From Bisporella sp. PMI_857 (taxonomy: Eukaryota; Ascomycota; Leotiomycetes; Helotiales; Helotiaceae), in contig JAJSPD010000151.1 in NCBI GenBank assembly GCA_021307315.1, positions 1-50,353 of the forward strand: a stretch of 50,353 nucleotides of DNA, written 5' to 3'. The position numbers were made by a program, and so were the translations under genes. Below are positions 32,359-43,623 of the stretch, piece by piece. The notes beneath the pieces are model-generated. The model saw only the letters and a list, made by a program, of their open reading frames with translations. It did not search any database and was not told the DNA's origin. The stretch's first letter is position 1. Every line of letters starts with the position of its first letter.

Positions 32359-33776
32359 ATGGTAAGTGGCTAGGCGAACTTGTCCGTTCCCAAGGACCGT
32401 GCTCTAACAGCCTGCGCTAGGGCCGGCCCGTTACCGAATATGACACCGGCCTTAAGGTTCTATATCAGCCCCCAGAGAGAAAGCCGATCAACCTCGAGTA
32501 CAACAGTTCCTCCCTAAATCTTGAACAGCTACTAAGTCTTGACGTAGCATTGTCGCCATCCACGGCATAGGCGCACATCCGGATGATACATGGTGCAAAA
32601 AAGTCGTCTTGGAAAATGGCGAGGTGCGGAGGGTTAACTGGCTTAAGAACCCAGAAATGCTACCTTCGGCGGTGCCGAATGCGCGCATAATGCGGTACGG
32701 GTACATGTCGGCGTGGTTTGGGGACGATGTGATCCAGCAGAACGTCACCAGGGTGGCAGACCGCTTCCTTAGGGCCCTGATACGTAAACGAAAGGTTCAA
32801 ATCCCTGCGCCTTATTGGAAAGGTCATATATCAAGAGAACTAATGAGAACTGGTAGGACCCATCTTGTAAGACACGACCACTGCTGCTTGTTGCTCATTG
32901 CTTTGGTGGGTTGGTAGTTTTGCAGGTATAGTTGTGATTCTGCTTACTCTATTTGGCGCTCAGCTAAACAATCTTCGAATATTCTAGGCACTCCTGAAGG
33001 CCGAGCGCGATGCCAAAAAGTGGCCCAATATATACCATACTGTCACTGGCATGGTTTTCTTCGGAACGCCATTTCGAGGCGCGGAACAAGTGGGACAGAT
33101 GGAGATGATACAAACTGCGCAAACGCTGTACGAGGATAAGGTTCAGAGCGAGGTCCTGCGAATAACTCGCCCGGGCGACGAGCTGCTAATGCAGATTGTG
33201 CACGAATTTGAGGAGATGCGAAATCGGACAAAAAGCCGCGCAATGCTTACTTGCTTCTTTGAGCTAAAACCGTGCAATGTGATGGCTGTGCTGGGCCAGG
33301 AGGGAAAGAAGGTAGGTCCTATATGCAGCAAGAGGCACGGTGAAATTGACGTGATCCCAGTCCTTGAGAGTTGACGAGACCGCCGGATGTCTGGACAGAG
33401 CGGAGAAGATTGGCTTGCAGCGGACGCATTTCAACATGAACAAGTTCGGTAATCCAGAGGAGGAGGAATATCTGACTGTGCTGGATGAGATTGAGAAGAT
33501 GGTGGTGGCCGCGCCGGATATGCTTGCTGCTCCATCTCAACATCGTAAGTTCTTACGGAACCTCCTTTACTTTATTCAGGTGTTAACGAATTAAAAGGTG
33601 CTTCAAGCCAATCAATCCCAGGTTATCCGCGAAATACGGGAAAGGATGAAGGGCTCGGCGGCTTCAAGGTTACCGGCCCAATAATCAGGGATGTCAACGG
33701 CAACGTGGATGCACGTCAATTCAATGCGGGTCGGGACATGTTCATTCGGCCCAACGAATATTGCTGGTCGGGTTAA
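32359..33776 (+). CDS. SesB-like hydrolase with C-terminal amyloid-like tail
   Basis: Seven exons: 32359-32361 (ATG alone), 32421-32497, 32548-32794, 32857-32925, 32988-33311, 33361-33544 and 33598-33776. The joined length is 1083 nt, 360 residues, with every junction restoring a family motif. An alpha/beta-hydrolase domain runs to about 295: INLDIVAIHGIGAHPDDTW (25-43), PNARIMRYGYMSAWFG, the nucleophile elbow AHCFGG with Cys124 where most relatives have Ser, GMVFFGTPFRGAEQVGQ, CFFELKP and THFNMNKFG with the likely catalytic His263. SesB hydrolases act as effectors or N-terminal domains of fungal NLRs. Residues about 322-352 form a Gly/Asn-rich tail (TGPIIRDVNGNVDARQFNAG), resembling PP/RHIM- or sigma-type amyloid motifs. 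It lies 669 bp upstream of NLR2, same strand. The first, single-codon exon is the least certain part. Confidence 0.78.
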
Positions 33777-34445
33777 TTCACCGCATCCTGCACGCGAGAT
33801 ATATCATCAATCAAAAGGGCGAGGGGTGGCAGGACAAGAAGAACGATAAGATAGGCTGTGGGGGCCGCGGGGTAGGCATGGGCAAAGTAGCGGTGATTAT
33901 GAAATCAGCGACTACGGTCTCTTAACTTCTGAGAGTGCGGCAAACAATACCAGCTACATACATTTATAGATCAATGAAAGATGGTGAATGGTGGGAACCA
34001 TTTGATTCCGATTGCATGACCCTCCTTAGGCAGATTTCCGGTGCATCTCCAAACTGTGATTCGTCACAGCTGCGCCTGCGAGTCGACGTGGCTGGCTCTG
34101 CTGCAAATTGTCCGCCGCCCAATCTAACTTCACGAGGCTGGAGGCTTCCCAGTCGGCTCTTCCTCAATTGCCAATCCAGTAGAAAAGTGATGACGTCCCT
34201 CTGAACCTGACTCTTCTCACTCAGCGATTGTGACAGGACCGGCCTGAGCCACTTAATAACGAGGTGCGGCAGCGGCTCCATCAAGGTTTCCGGCTTTCAA
34301 CTAGGTCCAGATCGGGTTCGTCTGCCGATACCTGGGCAGGTCTGGTGAGTGTGTTGTCCAGCAAGTAGCTGTCTGATGCCAATAATATTTCCGATTACGT
34401 GGCACGAACCTTTTGATTGTCCAAAATCCGGTATATCACCCCGAA
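33777..34445. other. Intergenic region between SesB and NLR2
   Basis: About 670 bp without a supportable gene. It holds the SesB 3' end and the NLR2 promoter. Confidence 0.45.
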
Positions 34446-37400
34446 ATGGATCCATTCAGCACAACTGCCAGCATCATTGCCGTTCTCCAGATCTCCTCCG
34501 ATGTTATTAAGTACACTCTCGGAGCAACGGTCGCTACCAAAGAGCGGAGGCGGCTTCGTGAAGAGATTCTCGCATGCGAGTCCATCCTCCTACAGCTCCA
34601 AGATCATGCCGACAATGCGGACGGAGGATCGACATGGTGGGAGAAGATCAAAGCTCTTGAAGGCCCGGACACACCTTTATGTCGGTTGCGGGTTGCTTTG
34701 GAGGCTATCAAGGCAAAGGTAGAACGTAAGAAGGGCCTGGATAAGGCAATTTCGGTGTTGAAGTGGCCATTCGATGAAAAGGAGGTGGAAAGGCTCATAT
34801 CTGTTATTCAACGTGAAAAGTCGTTGTTGCAATTGGCTTTGACGAACGATTGCCGGTATGCGTCGATATTCTGAGAGTACATGACAATCGTAGAGGACTG
34901 ACGGAAAGCAGGGAGTTAATCCATGGGGTTAAGAAGAGATCGACTGAGCATGGGAAGCTGGTTGTGGAACTGATCCAGGCGATTAATGACAAAGCGACTG
35001 ACATTGGAAACAGCGTAAGAGAGTTGCGCAAACACCAAATCAACTTGGAGCGCCAAGCCATTCTCGACTGGCTTACTCCCGTTGACTATGTTCCTCAGCA
35101 GAGTGATTTCATTAATCGGCGACAGGCCGGGACCGGGGAGTGGTTTCTAGACTCCCCAGAGTTCCACACATGGCTGAACAAGGAGGGACAGACTCTGTTC
35201 TGCCCAGGTATTCCTGGTGCAGGGAAGACGATTCTCACATCGATCGTGGTTGACGATCTTTGCAACAAATTTCACATTGATAGCACCACCGGAATCGCTT
35301 ACGTCTATTGCAGCTTCCGGCGCCAAGATGAACAGACAGCCAAAGACTTACTCACTAGTGTGCTAAAGCAGCTAGCTCAAGGCCAGTCATTATTGCCGGA
35401 CAGCATAAGATCTCTCTACGACAAGCACAAGAACAGGCGGACGCGACCATCATTCGATGAAGTCACTGAAGTTCTCCAATCCGTCGCTGCCATGTATTCC
35501 AGACTCTTCATCGTCGTCGATGCGCTCGATGAATGTCAAACATCCAACGGTTGCCGAGCGAGATTTTTGGCAGATATTCTCAACCTTCAAGCCAAGTATA
35601 GAGCAAACATCTTCGCGACTTCGAGAATTATTCCCGAGATCATGGAGAAATTTCAAGGGAGCATATCATTGGAGATACGCGCTAGTGAACAAGATGTGCG
35701 AAAATATGTGAACGGCCAAATATCGCATCTGCCCTACTTTGTCGGACGCAACCCGGAGCTTCAGGAGAAAATCAAATCTGAGATCGTCAAAGTTGTCGAC
35801 GGCATGTATGTGGCTTCTTATGTCTCATAAACCCACAATTAACTTTGCTAGGTTTTTGCTTGCACAGCTTCATCTTCATTCTTTGATCGGGAAGAGATCA
35901 CCCAAGTCTGTCCGGGCTGCTCTAGAAAGGCTGCCCACTGGTTCCGAAGCATACGATCAGGCATACAAAGACGCAATGGAGCGCATCGAAAGGCAGGTCA
36001 AGAACCGGGAAGAGCTTGCTAAGCAGATTCTGCAATGGGTTACCTGCGCAAAGAGGCTACTGACCACGTCAGAGCTTCAACTTGCGCTTGCTGTCGAAGT
36101 CGGCGAAGTAGAACTTGACCAAGACAACTTTCCACAGATTGAAGACATGGTTTCAGCGTGTGCTGGATTAGTCACGGTTGACGAAGAAAGTGGTACAATC
36201 CGGTTAGTCCACTACACGGCGCAGGAATACCTCGAGCGAACGCAGAAGCAATGGTTTCCGAACGCAGAGACCGATATTACGAGAATATGCGTAACTTACC
36301 TCTCATTTAATACATTTGAGAGCGGGTTTTGTCAAACGGATGACGAGTTTGAGGAGAGGCTGCGGTCAAATCAGCTCTACGACTACGCAGCCCACAATTG
36401 GGGACATCATGCTCGCGCAGTTCCTATCGAAATGTCAAAATTTATTCTAGACTTTCTTCAAACTAGTTCCAAGGTTTCCGGGTCTGGTCAGGCGATGATA
36501 GCTGCCAAAGATTATCGTTACCGCGGTTACAGTCAGGATGTGCCAAGACAAATAACAGGTGTTCATCTTGCGGCATGTTTTGGATTGGTGGACATGATAG
36601 TAGCGCTACTCGAGAATGGAAATGAGCCCGATATTAAGGATACATACGGGCGGACGCCTCTATCGTATGCAGCAGAGAGAGGGTATGAGGCAGTGGTCAC
36701 GCTGCTCCTTGGGAAGGATGGGGTTGACCCGAACGCTAAGGATTCTGTACACGGATGGACACCGCTGTGGTACGCGATAGCAGGAAGGCAAGAAGCCGTG
36801 GTAAATCTTCTACTCAAGCAGAAAGCAGTCGATGCGGACTCTAAGTCTGCGTACGGACGAACACCACTGTCATGGGCAGTAGAGAAAGGGCATGAGGCAA
36901 CAGTCAAGCTTCTGCTCGAGAAGGACAAGGTGGATCCTGACTCTAAGGACTCCGAATATGGGCGAACGCCGCTATCGTGGGCGGCAGCTAACGGGCACGA
37001 TGTGGTAGTTAAGCTTCTGCTCCATAAGGCGCGAGTTAATCCTGACTCTAAGGATGCTAAATATGGACGGACACCACTTTCGTGGGCGGCAGAGAGAGGA
37101 CACAAGGCGGTAGTCGAGGTACTGATATCAAAGGACGGTGTCGATCCGGACTCTAAATCTAGATACGGACGGACGCCGCTATGGTTTGCGAGAGAAAGAG
37201 GGCACGAAGGGATCGTTAAGCTATTGCTGGCGAGCGACAGAGTCGATCCTGGTCTCGAATACTGCGAATATGGACAGATGCCGCTGTGGAATGCGGCAGG
37301 GATGGGACAGGAGGCAACGGTTAAACGTCTGCTCGAAGGTGGGATCGGACCTAACTCGAAATGTAAATACGGACGGACACCTTTATCGTATGCGGCGGAA

Positions 37401-37868
37401 AGGGGTCATGAGGCGGTAATCAAGTTACTACTCGAGAAAGGCGGGGTGGATCCTGACTCTAAGGACTCCGAATATGGACGAACGCCGCTATCGTGGGCGG
37501 CAGCGAACGGGCATGAGGCGGTAGTCAAACTACTACTCGAGGAGAAAGGGGTTAACCCGGACGCGAAGTCTAAAAACCTACGGACGCCGCTTTCGTGGGC
37601 CGCACGATTTGGGCGCGAGACGGTAGTCAAGTTGCTAATCACGAAAGACAAGGTTGACCCTGACTCTAAGTCCAGCTTCGGGCGGACACCGCTATCGTAT
37701 GCAGCAGAGAGGGGGCACGGCACAGTAGTCAAGTTACTGGTCGAGAAAGACGGGGTTGACCCTAACTCTAAAGACTCTGTATATGGACGGACACCTCTTT
37801 CATGGGCTACAGCGAATGGACATGATGCTGTTGTCAAGCTTCTCCTTAACAAAGTTGCCAGAGGCTAA
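34446..37868 (+). CDS. NLR2: Helo-like / NACHT / ankyrin STAND protein
   Basis: Three exons, 34446-34855, 34912-35805 and 35852-37868, introns 56 and 46 bp, in frame, 1106 residues. The N-terminal Helo-like domain (MDPFSTTASIIAVLQISSD; VLKWPFDEKEVERLI near 115-130) is the same type as in NLR1. The NACHT domain has Walker A GIPGAGKT at 236-243 and Walker B LFIVVDALDECQ at about 336-347, followed by ALERLPTGSEAYDQAYKDAM and a winged-helix part. From about 668 to the end are 13 ankyrin repeats of 33-35 residues with core YGRTPLSWAAxxGHEAVVKL. The protein stops in the last repeat (LLLNKVARG), so a C-terminal cap may be missing. NLR1 and NLR2 share architecture but not repeat consensus. The start ATG at 34446 matches the family; the open frame continues upstream without a better start. 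Confidence 0.9.
36550..37862 (+). repeat. Tandem ankyrin-coding repeats of NLR2
   Basis: Thirteen units of about 100-105 bp. Segments 36930-36999 and 37446-37515 are nearly identical (two mismatches in 70 bases), pointing to a recent block duplication or gene conversion between units 4-5 and 9-10. Open frames on the minus strand across this region are by-products. Confidence 0.85.
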
Positions 37869-39466
37869 CAAGCATGTCGGTTCCAGAGTAGGAAGGAAGA
37901 ACTCTACGGCCAGGATCGCGATATGGTTGTCTACAACCCGCCTTCTCCACTCGTGGTTCAGCTTCTGCCTGCTTGGTCCGCATATGTGAAAGAAATCTTC
38001 TACGTGCCTATTGTTTCGCAGTCGGAGTCTTCACACCTCCCAGCCCTCTGGCCCATGTGATCTCACGCCGCTTCGGCTTAGGTCTGCTCACCATGTTTGT
38101 CAACATCGCTACCCCATACCCCAAATTAGGGATCTCGGTTTAAGCAAAACCGCGCTAGGCCGAAGCTTGCACTCATAATGACTGAGCAGTAAGCTAATCA
38201 GCCTATCTGTAACCGCATCCATCAACGCCATTTGTTTCATTGAACTGCTTGAAGAATTCATTCTATATCGAAATCTTTATCCAACCGATCAGGTTTTTTT
38301 ATTGTATGGCTTCGCTAAATCTCGATACTTCCCAGCAATAGACTTCATTCTTTTTGCGCGGCTGCGTCGAGGCTTTCTGATATCACTAATTTCAAGAGCA
38401 CAGCATGGTTTCTTTACTGCTATTTAGGAGTTAGCATAGGTCTGTAAACTTATATTCAGGCTTGTAAGATATATACTAAGGTCCCTCCCTACTTTGCGAG
38501 ACACCCATCGTGCCGAGACGAGTTTATAGTTTGAAGGTCTTAAAATTTTTCCTTGCCAGTATACGAAGTTATAGATAGTATACTATCATTCTTTAGTTGT
38601 TTATCTACAAGGATTAGATTTGTATCGAGAAAATAATGTAGTCCTGATCATGCTGTCGAACCTCCCGACGATAGCGCCAAATACCGCTTCAGCTGCCTCC
38701 CCTTGCTTTATCACAAACATGGGCCTGTCTCTGAATTTCGGGGCTGTATCACGAAACTTCCACCAATAAAGAACACTGTCTACGAGTTTTGAAGACACGG
38801 AGTATAAGAAAAATGTATATACCGAGTTTATCCAGACAAAGCGGATATATACATGAAATGCCAAGTATTTAACGAAAACTAAGCGTGCTTACATGGGCTC
38901 GTATTTTTAACTACTCTAGTGATATAACTGTATATTGTATAAAAGCGCACTATATCCAATTCGGCCATAGCTATGGATGATCTAAAAGTCATCCCGGTCA
39001 AGCGAAGTGATCTCTGTCAGTTTGACCAGCTAACTTAAATTGATATTCCAACAAAAGATACTTTTCAAGGCTTTTGCGCTGTATAGTCCAATTCTACGGC
39101 ATCTTTTCCTGCGTCCTATTTTTAAATCACATTAATAAGTACACTTTGCAATTAACCTCTCCCAAACTGGCTGTTGCTGATATCTTGGGTACCACGCAGT
39201 TACTACGCTTCAACGATATCCCGTTGAGTCAAGAATATCATAGCACTTCGAAAAGGGACTTAGAAGTATGTACAATCCGTTGTTTCTTTTCCGCAGCTCA
39301 AGTGCTGAGTCTTGGCCTAGGGACAGTTGGCTGGCAGACCACAGCTTGCCTATGAACCAATCATAGGCCGTCAAATTGTACGTGCCAGAGTGCTAAGATC
39401 TATTCAGGCTTATCAGGCACGGAATGTTATCCTGTATCCTTAATTATGTTACAGGATGAAACAAAT
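37869..39466. other. Intergenic stretch
   Basis: About 1.6 kb, becoming A/T-rich from 38200. Short open stretches at 38601-38864 (minus) and 39074-39355 (plus) have no recognisable motif. Nothing supportable. Confidence 0.45.
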
Positions 39467-41256
39467 TCACTTTGCCAAGACTATCTTTCTACTCATGTCT
39501 ATCCCAGCCCACGATAAAACCACTGACTGTGCTTTATCAAAACGCTTGCTAAATCCTTTTTCTCCCGGCAAAGGCCTGTCCGCAGAGCTTATCGCCTCGG
39601 TGTACCATGTGGCTATTGCCTTGGTATAAGCCGTATCAAACCCGAAAGTCTTCCTTGATTGAGTTAGCAGCTGGTGCAACAATCCATGGAAGAAGTCCCA
39701 AAGCTGCCGATCTCTTGGGAAACTTGAATCTTTCGCCGAAATTCTCCTTTGCTCTGGAACTACGACCAGGGCGATGAATTGTAATAATTCAAACAAAGTA
39801 TAGTCCCAATTTGGCCCCGACCGTCGCGTGAACCCCAAGCTGCCTTTTAGTGCATAAATGACGGCTTTCAGATGATTTCCGTTGTCCCTATACAATGTCG
39901 CTAACGTCATCTTTCCGTCGCTCATTGGCCACAGTGTGTCAGGCCAATCTTGCTTCGGAAATACACGTGTCGTGAGCAGAGAGAGCTTAGACTCGATCTG
40001 CTCCAAAGCCGTACCAGTCCTAGATGTGTTGTAATCTTCTACTACTTGATTTAAATATTGGAGGATATCGTTCTCTGTTTCAGCGAAGACATGGGCTGGG
40101 ATGTTCTCTTTTGATGCCCAGGTTTGGTAGTCTCTTAATTCTTCTTGGCATCTGCTACCTTCAAGATATAATCATCAGAAAGGCAACTGAACCAAAGTTT
40201 ATTCTATACTCACATTCACAGGTGAAGAAATAATCAGACTTTATGATTTTCTGACGCATCATGACACTGGCCTTGCTATCCACGTATGTTTGGGTGATTT
40301 CCTCACCAGCTTTGATCGGGCGCAATGAACGAACTCGAAGTTGACTTTGTTCGAAGAAAACAAAGGCATTTGGATCACAAGAGTGACTCACGAGAGATCC
40401 CACGAGGTCGAGAGTTGTCCCGATAGTGTTTTGATTGGGTTGGTGAATGCTCATGCTGTTTGTAAGGATCTTTCAAGAAGTTCATATATTAGCTGCGCAG
40501 TGGTCAAGGACAGGGGAAAGCTTACCATGCAGTAAAGGTTCTGTATTGTTTGAATATTAAGGTCTGTAAGCTCCAAGACTTTGGCATTAATAGCAACATT
40601 CAACGATGTTTGAGCGCCGTGACCTGGGTACTGCTGTGGCTGGTGCGATAACAAACTATTTGCGGTTCTCCACTCCTGTTCTGCTAGACCGTTATGCTTA
40701 TGCAATACAAGCAGACGAAACAATGCTCGAGTTCGTTCATAGGCAGTCGGAGTGCTTTTCAATGCCTTGCACTCAAGTTTATGATACCTCCTCCAAGCCT
40801 CCTTCTGGCATTTCTAAAACAGTTAGTCAGGTTTGCTGGCGTCTTGGAGACTTTAGCAAGATGGGGTTTTATAGCTAGTTGCCTTACTTTGGAGCAATAT
40901 CCACAAACCCTGCATCCCGCACACTGAGAAATCTGAGGCATAGTGTCGCCTATCCCACGGAAGTGGCCGGTAGGATGAATATTACTTGTACTGCTGGTTA
41001 AGCAGTTATCACAAACAAAGTTAGAGTGCTCATTGCTGACGCAATTGATTAGGGGCTGAGATCGAAAGATATCTGCGCCGTCGGGAATGGCTTCTTTGGC
41101 AAACAACCCTGTGCCATGACGATGCATTCCAGAAGGAAGAATCTGCAGTGTAGCCGTGGTGGTGATACTGTTCAACAAGTATTGGCACAGCTCTTTATCC
41201 TCATGTATTGCGGGAGCAGCGCCTCCAGTATCTGTCAATGGCATTTGACTCGCCAT
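39467..41256 (-). CDS. SET/MYND-domain protein (SMYD-like)
   Basis: Four minus-strand exons, 41256-40888, 40813-40526,40469-40210 and 40151-39467, introns 74, 56 and 58 bp, 533 residues. Split SET domain: an N-SET piece (RHGTGLFAKEAIPDGADIF from 46), a MYND zinc-finger insert with Cys/His at about 82, 85, 112, 115, 118, 121, 125, 134 and 138, then the core SET motifs GTTLDLVGSLVSHSCDPNA (236-254) and EEITQTYVD (275-283), and a post-SET CECECQEEL (303-311). A helical C-terminal half follows. SMYD-type proteins methylate lysines on histones or other proteins using S-adenosylmethionine. The canonical NHSC reads SHSC here, replacing the Asn that contacts the cofactor, so activity may be altered. 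The start at 41256 is the first ATG before conserved sequence. A pogo-type transposon begins 225 bp upstream. Confidence 0.85.
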
Positions 41257-41481
41257 TGTTTACTCGAACGTGTTAAGTTAAACGTGAAGATTGACAGCAG
41301 GATGAGGTCTCTTGTTATGAAAAAAATTCAGCTGCAATAGCATCAACATTAATTGCTATTGTAGTTGCTGACTCAATTGTTCCAATGAAACCTCTTCTGT
41401 ACAGGGGGATGGAACTGAAATCTGCAGAGGTTGAATTTCCTGTCAAACTCATTTGTGGGGTTTGTGCCACGTCACCTTTTA

Positions 41482-41525
41482 ACCGATATCCCGTGACAAA
41501 GCACACCCCGCATCAAAACACCCCA
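41482..41525 (+). repeat. Left terminal inverted repeat of pogo element
   Basis: Starts ACCGATATCCCGTGACAAAG and matches the complement of 43624-43667 at all but about three positions over 44 bases. Confidence 0.9.
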
Positions 41526-41555
41526 CTTCAAAATGCTAACAACCTAGCTTCAATC

Positions 41556-43504
41556 ATGGATAAATATAGCAAATCTGATCGGATTACAAAAGCGATTGAA
41601 GCAATCGAAAGAGGAGAGTTCAAATATTCATCCCATGCAGCGGCAGAGTTCAAGGTTTCGAGATCGGCGATTGACAGACGAAGACAAGGAATTACGCTAC
41701 ACAAGCAAACCGCCGACTCGTATGGCCGACAATGCCTTACCGACGTTCAAGAGAAGCTTTTAATTGATAGAATCAATTATTTAAGCATGAGAAATATGCC
41801 TCCAACAAGCAAAATTGTTAAGAACCTTGCAGAAGAGATACGAGGAGCTTCGGTAGGAAAGAACTGGGTTGGCCAATTTGTAGCTCGTTACAAAGATCAA
41901 CTTAAATCGGCTTATATACGAAATATCGACAATTTAAGAGCAGCCTCTGAATATGAGCCTTTATTTAAGCTATTCTACAGCCATGTAAGTCAATTTAATT
42001 TGTGGTTGATTTTTTATTATTTTTTGTTGAAATAAAATTGCTAATTGTTGCTTTACTATAGATGCACCACGCAACCACAAAACATCAAATTAAGCCTGAA
42101 AATATATGGAATGTTGATGAGAAAGGCTTCTTGATAGGCATAGGGCAAACAGCAAAACGTATTATAACAGTTGAAGCTTCAAATAAACTACAAGGGGTAC
42201 GAAATCGACAAGATGGCAACAGGGAATTTGTTACGTGTATAGCTTGTATATCAGCGGCTGGCCAATCAGTTCCACCCTTATTGATTTATAAAGGATCAAA
42301 TCACGAGCTTCAAGCTAGCTGGCTGTCACATGTTAATAAGGATTCTAATACCTATTTCAGCTCTACAGAGAATGGGTGGAGTAGCAACGAAATGGGCCTA
42401 TTATGGCTACAAAAAATATTCGACAGACATACTAAGCCAATCAGCTCTCGAGAAACCCGATTACTAATAGTAGATGGGCACGCTAGTCATGTGAATTGGG
42501 CTTTTATACAGTGGGCTAGTCAAAACCGTATTATCATATTGATTCTACCACCTCACTCAACACACAAATTGCAGCCTCTCGATATTGGCATGTTTGGCCC
42601 ATTAGCTACTAGTTATTCTATACAGCTTGATATTCAGCTTTCACAAAGCGCAGGTCTTCTTACTATGACAAAAAGCTTGTTTTTCAGGATTTTCGAAACT
42701 GCTTTCAATGAAGTATTTACTGAAAAAACCATACGTCATGCTTTTGCCAAACCTGGAATCTGGCCAATCAACGAAGAGTATTTGCTTTCTATAGTTCGTC
42801 GGCCAATAGCACGTGCTTCTGAAAGGCATTCGACTTCTATTAGAACTCCTACAAACGTTAGATCTTTACGTGCGGCTTGCCTAGCTCGGAAACAAGGTTT
42901 TGGTGAGAACTTCACTCAAAAGCTGTTGAAAGGAATAGATATCTGCATTACTCGAGCTGAAATTGCAGAACACATCAATAAAGGCCTTCAGCAAGCAATT
43001 ATCCTTGAAAAGGAAAAGCGCAAAAGGAAAGGAAAGCTTGATTTAAGTGGAGAGCCTAGTACTGGAACCATTCTATACTCACCTGCCAAAGTGGCTAAAG
43101 CGTTGATTTTCCAGGATCAAAAACAACAAGAGAATCAACTCGCTGAGCAAGCTAAACTGGATAAAAAGCTCAAAGCTCGTACTAATAAAGCTATTCGAGA
43201 GCAAAAAGCAGAAGAGAAGCTTGCTAAACTTGTTGAGAATCAATTACGTTTAGAGAATGCTAGTCAAAATCTCGGTTCAGCAAAATCACCAAATACGAAG
43301 TCACTTCCTACAGCCAATATACCTATAGTGACTCCTCGGAAGGTTCTAAAACTTCCGAAAGAACCTATTAAAGCATTCTCGATTACTAAACCACGCTGGA
43401 AATCATTGAATCAAGCTATAGAGGTCGAGCTAGTTACACCGGTAGTAGTCCGACAAAATCGGTCAGGAAGAGCAATCAAAACCCCAGCACGCTACATACA
43501 ATAG
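41556..43504 (+). CDS. Pogo/Fot1-like transposase
   Basis: Cuts and reinserts the element. Two exons, 41556-41984 and 42062-43504, split by a 77-bp intron (GTAAGT...TATAG) in phase 0, 623 residues. The N-terminus has a psq-type helix-turn-helix (MDKYSKSDRITKAIEAIERG, SSHAAAEFKVSRSAIDRR) and then a CENP-B-like helix-turn-helix for binding the terminal repeats. The catalytic DDE domain has Asp162 in IWNVDEKGF, Asp281 in LLIVDGHASHVN and Asp317 in HKLQPLDIGMFGPL, giving 35 residues between the second and third acids, as in the pogo group. A Lys/Glu-rich coiled coil and basic tail follow. The ATG at 41556 is chosen over an upstream open frame because it starts the conserved domain and lies inside the terminal repeats. 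No stops or lost catalytic residues. Confidence 0.92.
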
Positions 43505-43623
43505 TAAATATTTCCTTAATGATAGATCAAATTGTTGCGCTTTAAATGAGCCTATTTTCAATACAATTGAGTGCATGGTTGATTTACTATTAATTAATTT
43601 GTTATTCAAAATTTTGATGGTTT

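Noticed and set aside
32520..32550. Apparent frameshift just before the AIHGIG motif of SesB
   Set aside because: An intron 32498-32547 with ACTAAG branch-like site and GACGTAG acceptor restores INLDIVAIHG in phase.
32800..32870. Reading SesB as dead because one frame gives GHISRE where the nucleophile elbow is expected
   Set aside because: That stretch is intronic (32795-32856); the next exon supplies AHCFGG and the joined length stays in frame.
36563..37852. Long minus-strand open frames opposite the NLR2 ankyrin repeats
   Set aside because: Shadow frames of a tandem repeat; the peptide is merely the repeated antisense of the ankyrin unit.
38560..38572. TATACGAAGTTAT, identical to one 13-bp loxP arm
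   Set aside because: No second arm at the required 8-bp spacing on either side; a chance match in AT-rich DNA.
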